DNA of 64,000 nt from Bdellovibrio sp. KM01 (GTDB taxonomy: Bacteria; Bdellovibrionota; Bdellovibrionia; Bdellovibrionales; Bdellovibrionaceae). The position numbers and the translations under genes were made by a program. The DNA lies in contig NZ_CP058348.1 in NCBI RefSeq assembly GCF_013752535.1, forward strand, positions 1,736,001 through 1,800,000, given 5' to 3'. How positions within the stretch are numbered: position 1 is the stretch's first letter; the number at the start of each line of letters is the position of its first letter. Under the pieces are notes generated by a model. It had not been told where the DNA came from and did not search any database. It saw nothing but the letters and a program-made list of their open reading frames with translations. Shown here in pieces: positions 43,717-51,293 of the stretch.

Positions 43717-44523
43717 AAATTTGCGCATTTTAAATTGAATTCTATCAGCAAAATGTAAAATTGGCCCCCGAGGTGCGCAGTCTTCGATAGTTTTAATGTT
43801 TAATAAATTCAGTACTGTATCACGTTTCAAAAAATCTTTTAATGAAGTGATTTCTCCCGCGGCAGACGAACGTATTAGGTAAGGGGAGAAGTTTTCAACG
43901 TTAATGATTTTGAATTCATTTTTCATTATTTCAAATGCTCGTGTTTCCGGGCAATTCAAAAGTAAATCAAGTTCGTAGTTAGAATTCAGAAGGTATAGAA
44001 GTCTAATTTTTGCCTCAGCTTGTGTTCTGTCTGTCTAGATTGGGTACGGTACTTTAGACGTATCCTCGAGTACCTCGCGGAGTCGCTGAAACGTCTGAGT
44101 TAGCTTTACGGTTGTTCCGCCAAATAGATGGTCCGAAATATGATATCGTTTGTAGCTAACATCACGGACAAAAATATTGCTATATGCAAGTTTTGATGGA
44201 TCAAGTTCTTCAATGAACTTATTTAAATTCGAGTAAAATTCATCCGTTCGTGTTTTTACAACTAACGGCGTGGTAACAAATTCAAGACCCAGCAGCGTGC
44301 TTCGTGTTTGATAGTGAATATTTTGGGCATTGTGAATTTGGATAATTTTCGGATGTTCTTGATGAACTATCTGCACGTTGGGAAGATTTGCCGATGGCAC
44401 TGCGTTAGACCAAGCTGAAACTATAATGTGCTTAAAATGATCGGCGTTTTTCTCAATCATTTTCATTGTATTTACGTGCCAAGGGCCGGCGAACAACAGC
44501 GTGCAATCATTAATCGTATTCAT
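43702..44523 (-). pseudogene. WavE-family LPS biosynthesis gene stopped by an in-frame amber codon
   Basis: From ATG 44523 the frame encodes 162 residues (CTLLFAGPWHVNTMKMIE, LVVKTRTDEFYSNLNKFIE, YHISDHLFGGTTVKLTQ), typical of WavE-like proteins with their K-T/S-R-T-D and ISD-x-x-x-G motifs. A TAG at 44035-44037 stops it, yet the same frame runs on for 110 codons to 43702 (TDRTQAEAKIRLLYLLNSNY and on to HFADRIQFKMRKFLRTP), which looks like the true C-terminus. Removing the stop gives one protein of ~273 residues. Probably a pseudogene, unless the stop is a sequencing error. Its 3' end overlaps the WbuB-like gene by 15 bases. Confidence 0.82.
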
Positions 44524-44687
44524 GAATATCCTAAATCGGTTTCAAAGATATTCCGGATGTTAAGAAGTTCGTGCCACACAATTCATTCAAGAAATAAAAA
44601 AATGACCGCTGCGTTGCGCGGTTTTGCTTTATGGGCTAACTAACACTGAGTGAACTCTTGTTATGAGGGTAAATTCGAATTTTTAAG

Positions 44688-44960
44688 TTCACCATCAAAA
44701 TTGGTTCGGCTTTGATTATCGGTAGCTCAATTGGCGTTGGCGTAGGTTTATTAGACCGATCCAAGTGCGGTTTCTCTGCAAAAGCTGCTGATGATCTCAG
44801 TAAAATTATTTTGAATATTAAGGAAAGTCCTCAAGACCAGGTTGACGCATTTGCCCTTAATGCGAAGAATTTTTTTGACCAGTACTTTTTGAAAGAGGTT
44901 GCGATTGCGACTATTGAAAAGAGCTTAGTTTATTTCAGGTGTCACGATCAAATAGACTGA
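44688..44960 (+). pseudogene. C-terminal remnant of a second WbuB-like glycosyltransferase
   Basis: The frame reads CGFSAKAADDLSKIILNIK then DQVDAFALNAKNFFDQYFLK and EVAIATIEKSL. This aligns with the C-terminus of the intact transferase 1 kb upstream (CGLVASAMNSEELSQVILNF, DQVSEFAANAKSYYQKHFAK, EVAINAIEGVL). The N-terminal ~330 residues of the protein are missing and no proper start is present. It is best read as the scar of a deleted or recombined glycosyltransferase gene. A small ACCGC/GCGGT hairpin with a T-rich tail (44605-44630) lies just before it. The 44961-45107 stretch shows nothing further. Confidence 0.75.
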
Positions 44961-45107
44961 TCCGAGAAATGCAAAAACTTGATAGCGTCGGACATTTGTT
45001 ATAAAAATACGGCCAGCCCAGTTTTAAAAATTAAGATTTCTTCGTGACAGTCATTGGGTGCGCACGCTGTTTTAACCTTACTGGTGGGAAGATCGAAATT
45101 CACGAAT

Positions 45108-46190
45108 TCATCTAAATTTTTGTTTTAACCGTAAGAATCTTTTCTCGATAATATCGTAAGACAATTTTGCGACTAGAACCGTTAGAGTTAAGCTTGTGAT
45201 AAAAAGAAGATATATATTCTTATTTAAGATTTCTAATTGTGTACAACCGTATATAATTACAGCATGCCAGACGTATAGGCCGTAAGTATATTTTCCAAGA
45301 GTTGTCAGTATTTTTGAGCTGAAAAAGACATTTGATAGGCTCTTGTCTATATTGGCACTAATAATGAGAATTCCAAATGCAACTCCATTAATGAGATAGA
45401 TATATATATTGCTATCTCCAGCAGTCGGGTGTGGCCAATGCCGTATGGACCAAAAAATTAGTATCGGAACTAAAATCCATATATTTCGATTAAAGAATCT
45501 GAAGATAGGATTATTCATAACGCTTTTTGAGAAAATCGCGAGGAGGATTCCGAGCATGAATGGCTCAATTCTCGTCGGAAGATTTAGATATGCAGCAAGC
45601 ATATCTTTTCTATTTTGAAGCATAATATATTTAAAAAGTATGGAAAGCGCTATTGAAGTGACTGCGAACTGTAATATAAATGTTTTATTGAATCCTTTTC
45701 GGGAAAACCAAATAATTATAAACGGGAATATTACGTAAAACTGTTCTTCAGTGGCAATACTCCAGAGTGGTGCCAGCATGTTCCCAGTTTTGACTTGCGA
45801 TATACTTGTTGAAATATTTTGTGAGAATGTAAGAAAATATTTGAAATGCTGAAAAAGTTGCGAATATTCGTTTGATGGAGCTATTGGACCTAGCCTCACT
45901 GCGAAATATGGAAAGACAAAAAAACCAAAAAAAAGTGCAATAAAATAGAGCGGCCAAATTCTAAGGCAACGGCGCACAAAAAAATGTTTTAAATTGATAG
46001 AACCAGTTCGATTGATTTCTAAAAGCATTATCGAAGTCAGAAGATACGCACTCAAAATAAAGAACAGGTCTACTCCAATCCATCCAATATTTTGAAGGGC
46101 ATCAATGCCCATTCCTCTAGGTGTATGCGCCAAAAAAACCAAAAAAAATGCAAAGAATCTAATTCCATCTAACTGTGGGCTGTGAGCCAT
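45108..46190 (-). CDS. acyltransferase family 3 membrane protein
   Basis: About 360 residues from the ATG at 46190; the longer frame to 46361 adds a polar tail not seen in this family. The N-terminus HSPQLDGIRFFAFFLVFLAH carries the AT3 LDGIR and catalytic histidine, IGVDLFFILSAYLL follows, then RRCLRIWPLYFIALFFGF and SIATEEQFYVIFPF. About ten hydrophobic segments are present. It should O-acylate a glycan at the inner membrane, and is unlike the other AT3 protein at 13388 outside these motifs. The gene is by eye among the most A+T-rich in the window, in keeping with later acquisition. Confidence 0.87.
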   Translation of the reverse strand: MAHSPQLDGIRFFAFFLVFLAHTPRGMGIDALQNIGWIGVDLFFILSAYLLTSIMLLEINRTGSINLKHFFVRRCLRIWPLYFIALFFGFFVFPYFAVRLGPIAPSNEYSQLFQHFKYFLTFSQNISTSISQVKTGNMLAPLWSIATEEQFYVIFPFIIIWFSRKGFNKTFILQFAVTSIALSILFKYIMLQNRKDMLAAYLNLPTRIEPFMLGILLAIFSKSVMNNPIFRFFNRNIWILVPILIFWSIRHWPHPTAGDSNIYIYLINGVAFGILIISANIDKSLSNVFFSSKILTTLGKYTYGLYVWHAVIIYGCTQLEILNKNIYLLFITSLTLTVLVAKLSYDIIEKRFLRLKQKFR

Positions 46191-46563
46191 GGTTGTGATC
46201 CCTAGGTGGTACGTAGTAGCAGACTGTTTTGTTGTAATGGTTGAAATATTAGTTTGTTTTCTAAAAGTCCGTGCCTGTTTGAGTTTATCTCTCCAGAACG
46301 AAGTGACAGACTCGATGAGCGAAATCGGGTGCAAGTTAGATATCGTACAAGGCTTATGCATTGAAGTACATAAGGTTGTTTGTTTGTTTTTGTAAACTTA
46401 AAAATTCTAATGATGATATTGTGAGCACATTTAACTGGCCTCATGTGGAAAAAAGTTTTGGGCTGTATCTTCAGGGTAATAAAACTCCATGAAGCATTGA
46501 GTTAAAACTATCTAAAATGCTAAAAACACTGAAATATCGTCCAGAATTGATGAGGTTTATCGA
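46191..46563. other. intergenic region upstream of the fnl operon
   Basis: About 370 bases between the acyltransferase and the fnlB-like gene, which diverge. No credible gene is seen; the short frames here have no homology-like motifs. The stretch is A+T-rich, especially 46381-46520, and must hold the promoters for both directions, but no promoter pair is clear enough to mark. GAGG 9 bases before 46564 is the fnlB ribosome-binding site. Confidence 0.6.
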
Positions 46564-47445
46564 ATGAAAATACTAGTGCTAGGTGCTGCCGGAATGTTGG
46601 GGCATCAAGTTTGGTTGAAATGTTTGAAGTCCTTCGGGGTTGGAAATGTTGCTGCGACTCTTCGCAAGTCTAAATCTCATTACGAAAAGTTCGAGATTTT
46701 TAAAGACGGTGAAGTATTTGATGGTGTCGATGCCTCTGATTTTGATTCTCTTTCTAAAGTTCTCTCAAAGATTAAACCAACGGTTGTTGTAAATTGTATT
46801 GGCCTGACACTGCGTAAAGAAGAGCTGGGTAATATCGAAAAGTGCATTGAAGTGAATTCGATGCTGCCCCATAAACTTACATTATGGGGAAATGAGAATG
46901 CATGTCGCGTAATTCATTTTAGTACCGACTGTGTTTTCGATGGCACAAAAGGAAACTACTCAGAGACTGATGTTCCTACTGCGAACGAACTTTATGGCAA
47001 GTCGAAATTCTTAGGTGAGGTCGGCGGCCCAAACGCTCTAACTTTGCGCCTATCCATTGTTGGTCGTGAGCTTGAAGGTAAAACGGAACTGATCGAATGG
47101 TTTTTGTCTCAATCCGGACGCAAAATTAATGGTTACAGTCGCTTTATGTACTCTGGTTTGACGACCAACTTTGTCGCAGACGAAGTCGTGCGATTGATTC
47201 GCGATTTCCCTCAGCTAAGTGGGGTATATCAAGTCTCTAGCGAATACATTTCCAAATATGACTTATTAGGGAAAGCAAATGAGATTTATCATTGTGGCGT
47301 AGAGGTGATGCCCTACGATGGTTATGTCGGCAATAAAACTTTAAATTGTGAGCGTTACGCGAAGGCCACTGGATTTATTAAGCCAAGCTGGGATCAAATG
47401 TTGCGTGCGATGAATCAAGACAGTTCAGTGAATTACGGAGTGTAG
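46564..47445 (+). CDS. fnlB: SDR-family reductase of UDP-L-FucNAc synthesis (FnlB/WbjC-like)
   Basis: A 293-residue RmlD-like reductase. MKILVLGAAGMLGHQVWL is the NAD(P)-binding loop, VVVNCIGLTLRKEE and HFSTDCVFDGTKG (the serine-threonine site) follow, and YGKSKFLGEV carries the YxxxK catalytic pair. In the FnlA-FnlB-FnlC pathway it reduces the 4-keto product of FnlA to UDP-2-acetamido-2,6-dideoxy-L-talose. It is first of a three-gene operon with fnlA 1 base downstream. The UDP-L-QuiNAc route uses closely related enzymes and cannot be excluded. Confidence 0.84.
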   Translation: MKILVLGAAGMLGHQVWLKCLKSFGVGNVAATLRKSKSHYEKFEIFKDGEVFDGVDASDFDSLSKVLSKIKPTVVVNCIGLTLRKEELGNIEKCIEVNSMLPHKLTLWGNENACRVIHFSTDCVFDGTKGNYSETDVPTANELYGKSKFLGEVGGPNALTLRLSIVGRELEGKTELIEWFLSQSGRKINGYSRFMYSGLTTNFVADEVVRLIRDFPQLSGVYQVSSEYISKYDLLGKANEIYHCGVEVMPYDGYVGNKTLNCERYAKATGFIKPSWDQMLRAMNQDSSVNYGV

Positions 47446-47446
47446 T

Positions 47447-48517
47447 ATGTATTTTGATGGCAAAGTTATTTTAGTTACAGGTGGAACTGGCTCGATGGGT
47501 AAAACGTTCGTGCGCAGGGTCTTAACCGGCGAAATGGGTGTTCCAAAGAAACTTATCGTCATGTCACGTGACGAAGGTAAGCAGCATAATATGCGTCTTT
47601 CCTATCTACATAAGACGGTGTCCACTGATGAGGTCGTGTATAATAACTTTAAGAATGTATTGGAGTTCCGCATTGGTGACGTTCGCGACTACGCTGATGT
47701 TTGTGCTTCCGTAAAAAATGCTGACATCGTGATTAATGCGGCGGCTCTAAAGCAAGTACCTACGTGTGAGTATTTCCCAGAGCAAGCAATTATGACTAAC
47801 TGTCTTGGAGCATATAATATTTCGCGCGCTATTCGAGAGCATGACTATCCGGTACATACTGTTGTTGGTGTTTCGACTGATAAGGCTTGTAAACCAATCA
47901 ACGCTATGGGGATGTCTAAAGCTCTTCAAGAGCGTGTCTTTATTTCTGCTAATGTTTCTGCACCTAAAACACGATTCATCTGTGTTCGATACGGTAACGT
48001 TCTTGCTTCGCGCGGCTCAGTTATCCCGTTATTTCATGAACAAATAAAAACGGGCGGTCCAGTAACAATTACTGATACGCGTATGACACGTTTCTTATTA
48101 AGCCTGGATCAAGCGGTTGATACCGTCTTTAATGCATTGAAATATGCAAATGCAGGAGAGATCTTCGTTCCCCGTGCCCCCGCTGCCTTGATGACTGACG
48201 TTGCTAAATGCTTAATCGGCAACCGCAAGATCGAAGTGAAAGTCACGGGAATCCGCCCAGGTGAAAAGCTTCATGAGATTATGATTTCCGATGAGGAAGC
48301 TCCTTATGTTGAGCCTCGTGGGGACTATTATGCAATACGTTCGATGCTTCCTGAGTTGAATGGTGGGAGTATTGATGTGCGCAATTCACAATTAAAAAAA
48401 GAGTTTGCATCGACTGATACTTTGCTGGACTTCGAAGGGACTCTTGCTTTGCTGAAAAAGCATAATCTTATGATTGATGATGTGCCAAATTTTACAGATG
48501 ATGAAATGTTGAGGTAG
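47447..48517 (+). CDS. fnlA: UDP-GlcNAc 4,6-dehydratase/epimerase (FnlA/WbjB/CapE type)
   Basis: A 356-residue SDR starting the conversion of UDP-GlcNAc to UDP-L-FucNAc. The N-terminus VILVTGGTGSMGKTFVRRVL is the NAD site; FRIGDVRDYADVC, NAAALKQVPTCEYFP, VSTDKACKPINAMGMSKALQ, and VRYGNVLASRGSVIPLF are hallmarks of the WbjB/CapE/PseB group, in which the YxxxK tyrosine is a methionine (MGMSK), so that change is normal here. It lies between fnlB (1-base gap) and fnlC (3-base gap). UDP-L-FucNAc is a common O-antigen and capsule sugar. Confidence 0.9.
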   Translation: MYFDGKVILVTGGTGSMGKTFVRRVLTGEMGVPKKLIVMSRDEGKQHNMRLSYLHKTVSTDEVVYNNFKNVLEFRIGDVRDYADVCASVKNADIVINAAALKQVPTCEYFPEQAIMTNCLGAYNISRAIREHDYPVHTVVGVSTDKACKPINAMGMSKALQERVFISANVSAPKTRFICVRYGNVLASRGSVIPLFHEQIKTGGPVTITDTRMTRFLLSLDQAVDTVFNALKYANAGEIFVPRAPAALMTDVAKCLIGNRKIEVKVTGIRPGEKLHEIMISDEEAPYVEPRGDYYAIRSMLPELNGGSIDVRNSQLKKEFASTDTLLDFEGTLALLKKHNLMIDDVPNFTDDEMLR

Positions 48518-48520
48518 ATC

Positions 48521-49633
48521 ATGAAAGTAATGACGATTGTTGGGACAAGACCTGAGCTTATTAAACTCTCTAGAGTCATTGCAGTTTTAGATCAAAACCT
48601 TGAGCACGTACTTGTCCATACAGGTCAAAATTACGACTACGAGCTCAATGAAGTATTTTTTAAGGATCTGGAAATCAGAAAGCCCGACGTATTTATGAAT
48701 GCTGCGGGGGAGACCCCAATTCAGACTATTGCCAATATATTGGTAGAGTCTGAAAAGTTGATGCAGCTTCAGAAGCCTGATGCCTTATTGTTATATGGTG
48801 ATACAAATTCATGCTTGGCAGTTATTGTAGCAAAACGAATGAAAATTCCGGTATTCCATATGGAAGCCGGGAACAGATGTTTTGATCAACGTGTGCCGGA
48901 AGAGATTAATCGAAAAATAGTTGATCATCTTTCAGATATTAATATGCCACTTTCCGAACATGCCAGGCAGTATTTGATAGCAGAAGGTCTTCCAGCACAA
49001 CAGGTGATAAAGACAGGTTCATGCATGAAGGAGATTTTCTCGTACTATATGCCAAAGATAGAGAAGTCGAATGTTCTCGAAAGTCTTTCGGTGAAGCCTA
49101 ATGATTACGTTCTCGTAAGCCTCCATCGCGAAGAGAATGTCGACTTTCCTGAAAACCTAAACTCAATTCTTCAGAGTTTTGATTTGATAGCAAAAACCTT
49201 TAAAAAGAAGGTTTTAGTATCCACTCATCCTAGAACTAGGAAAAAACTGGATGAAATGGATTTTTCAAGCTCAAGTCAGGATGTGTATTTTCTGAAGCCT
49301 TTCGGATTCTGTGATTATATTAAGCTGCAAATGAATGCCTTCTGTGTTGTTTCCGACAGTGGAACAATTACAGAGGAATCCAGTTTATTGGGGTTTCCCG
49401 CGATTACTATTCGAAATGCTCATGAGAGACCAGAAGGGAATGATGTCGGTGCGCTGATAATGTCTGGAACAGATAAAGAGGACATTGTTCATTCTATCAA
49501 GGTTGCTGTGTCTCTGGGTAAGCCGCCTATCGTGCCAGATTACGACATTGACAGTGTGTCTTCGGTAGTACTGAAAAACATCCTAAGCTATACGCATTAT
49601 GTGAATAGATATGTGTGGCGCAAAAATATTTAA
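48521..49633 (+). CDS. fnlC: UDP-GlcNAc 2-epimerase family enzyme (FnlC/CapG type)
   Basis: A 370-residue GT-B-fold epimerase. MTIVGTRPELIKLSRVI opens the family, followed by VHTGQNYDYELNEVFF, LLYGDTNSCLAVI, FHMEAGNRCFDQRVPEEINR (catalytic Asp/Glu region), SLHREENVD, and SDSGTITEESSLLGFPAI. The GNRCFDQRVPEE form of the motif is typical of the FnlC/CapG subgroup that epimerises C2 of the L-talose intermediate to give UDP-L-FucNAc. GAGG stands nine bases before the ATG. The stop overlaps the Wzy-like gene start by one base. Confidence 0.88.
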   Translation: MKVMTIVGTRPELIKLSRVIAVLDQNLEHVLVHTGQNYDYELNEVFFKDLEIRKPDVFMNAAGETPIQTIANILVESEKLMQLQKPDALLLYGDTNSCLAVIVAKRMKIPVFHMEAGNRCFDQRVPEEINRKIVDHLSDINMPLSEHARQYLIAEGLPAQQVIKTGSCMKEIFSYYMPKIEKSNVLESLSVKPNDYVLVSLHREENVDFPENLNSILQSFDLIAKTFKKKVLVSTHPRTRKKLDEMDFSSSSQDVYFLKPFGFCDYIKLQMNAFCVVSDSGTITEESSLLGFPAITIRNAHERPEGNDVGALIMSGTDKEDIVHSIKVAVSLGKPPIVPDYDIDSVSSVVLKNILSYTHYVNRYVWRKNI

Positions 49634-50703
49634 TGAATAAACCCAAAGGCGGTTTTCTTTCGATAACTGGATTGCGGGAGGTGGTCTCATCTGAATGCCT
49701 GATGAAGATCGCTGTGCATTTAATTGTTATACTTTTGGCATATCAGTATTCGTTTAACATCAGACCTTGGCTTAATAGTCTGACGTTAAATAATGGATAT
49801 CCGCCGTATCCAAATTTTATTTCGGCAGATCCCTTTGTATATTGGAAGTATGCTACAACGTATGGCTGGAGCGAAATACCTCTAAATATCTTTGGGCCGG
49901 TGTATTTTGCAAAAATATTCTTTTGTAACTTTGATGCTATTTTTATAGCTAACTTGGCTATATTGATTTTGAGTATAAAATGTTTTGCCCAAAGAATTTC
50001 GCAGAGTAATTACCTTGTATTAATTGTTTTGTTAATCAACCCAGCGATTTCATCTCAAGTGTTCTTTGTTAATAAAGAGCTATACATGATCATTTCCGCA
50101 TTACTATTTCTGTCCACAACTCGAACGAAATCCTGGATTTTCGCTGCTGCTTGCCTAATGGCTTTATTCACAAAAATAGAGTTTTTGGCTGTCGTCGGAC
50201 TTTGGTTAGTGTTGCGAAAGCAATCTTATTTGGTAATTGTTTATTCTTTATTTGCTCTGATTGGGGCGATTTCCATATTTTATAGTTTTATTCCTGGAAT
50301 GGCTGATAAAGAATCTGTCCTAACCTACGCCAGCAAGAACTCGCAAAGTATTGGGTTATCGAGTTTGTGGCAATACTTGGCCACGGAGTACCACCTGTTT
50401 TTTTTAGTTATCGTTCCTAGAGTGCTCCAAGCATCTTCTGCCGGAATTGTAGAACTGTTTAGGGGTGGTATTTCCGTATTAAAAAATGGCTGGGTAACGG
50501 TGATTTCAAGTTTTATTTTTACGAGTATGTTAGCTTGGATAGTTACCTTGAAGCGAAAAGTAACTGCTGAAGTCATTTTCTTATCGCTTTGGTTTGTGGT
50601 GTCAGCCACTTTGCCGTTTGCTATCCATCGATATTTATTTCCATGTTATCCCTTTATGTATTTTATTATCCTTAAAAGAGAACAGATCTATGAAAAGGGT
50701 TAG
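49633..50703 (+). CDS. multi-pass membrane protein, candidate Wzy polymerase
   Basis: A ~356-residue membrane protein from the ATG at 49633, which overlaps the fnlC stop by one base. About nine hydrophobic segments alternate with short loops and one larger loop (FIPGMADKESVLTYASKNSQ, ~225-250), followed by a helix pair. Wzy polymerases have little sequence conservation, so the call rests on topology, on its place behind sugar synthesis genes, and on a Wzz-like gene after it. No ligase-type H-N motif is seen. A membrane glycosyltransferase is the alternative. Confidence 0.55.
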   Translation: MNKPKGGFLSITGLREVVSSECLMKIAVHLIVILLAYQYSFNIRPWLNSLTLNNGYPPYPNFISADPFVYWKYATTYGWSEIPLNIFGPVYFAKIFFCNFDAIFIANLAILILSIKCFAQRISQSNYLVLIVLLINPAISSQVFFVNKELYMIISALLFLSTTRTKSWIFAAACLMALFTKIEFLAVVGLWLVLRKQSYLVIVYSLFALIGAISIFYSFIPGMADKESVLTYASKNSQSIGLSSLWQYLATEYHLFFLVIVPRVLQASSAGIVELFRGGISVLKNGWVTVISSFIFTSMLAWIVTLKRKVTAEVIFLSLWFVVSATLPFAIHRYLFPCYPFMYFIILKREQIYEKG

Positions 50704-51256
50704 ATTCTATTTCTGTGCACTGTCTTTTGTTGTGATTGCGGCGGTACTAAAGAATTACTTTCATTCTACAGAATATGTCACTCGAGTTTACATTTCTCCC
50801 CTGTTGAAGGCTTCAGGTGAGATAAATCCTGATTCCAGAAAAGACATTAAACGTATTGCGGGCGAAATTAATTCAAGGAACCTTAAAAGTCTTTTGACTT
50901 CGAAAGATGATAGGAATCTATTAAGTGTTTATCTTTGGAATACGGATGATGAGAAAGATTTCCTTGTTGAAGTAAAGACGGAACTACCCAACACAAGCTC
51001 CAAGTACGTTGAGGAGATATATTGGTATCTCTATGCAGTACAAAGCCGTTATGAGGGATCTTTAGTTACGAAACATACAGACGAGAAGGTGTTTTCTATG
51101 CCTTATTGTTGGAGTGAAAAAATCGAATTGCGGTCAAACGAGGAAGTTTATAGTGCGCCCTGCATTCAATTCGAGCGACAAGATGCATCGCCTTCCATTT
51201 TTCCGTCAAGCGCAATGTTTGTGACTAGTTCGGCGATAATAATTCTATTTTTGTAA
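50690..51256 (+). CDS. short Wzz/PCP-like chain-length determinant candidate
   Basis: A 188-residue protein from the ATG at 50690, overlapping the previous gene by 14 bases. It has one hydrophobic segment at each end (FYFCALSFVVIAAVL and AMFVTSSAIIILFL) around a helical, charged periplasmic part, the topology of polysaccharide co-polymerases that set chain length with Wzy. The proline- and serine-rich stretch before the last helix (DASPSIFPSSAMF) also fits. It is short for Wzz (usually over 300 residues), so either it is a minimal form or another type of anchored protein. Confidence 0.48.
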   Translation: MKRVRFYFCALSFVVIAAVLKNYFHSTEYVTRVYISPLLKASGEINPDSRKDIKRIAGEINSRNLKSLLTSKDDRNLLSVYLWNTDDEKDFLVEVKTELPNTSSKYVEEIYWYLYAVQSRYEGSLVTKHTDEKVFSMPYCWSEKIELRSNEEVYSAPCIQFERQDASPSIFPSSAMFVTSSAIIILFL

Positions 51257-51293
51257 AATATGAATTTCATAAGATCTGATCCTTTAGAGCGCA

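Noticed and set aside
43702-43959. 85-codon frame as a separate small gene
   Set aside because: It is in the same frame as the WavE-like gene and is better explained as its C-terminus after the amber codon.
44605-44630. ACCGC/GCGGT hairpin with T-rich tail as a terminator
   Set aside because: Short stem with a broken T-run and no clear gene ending just before it on that strand; left as a remark in the remnant entry.
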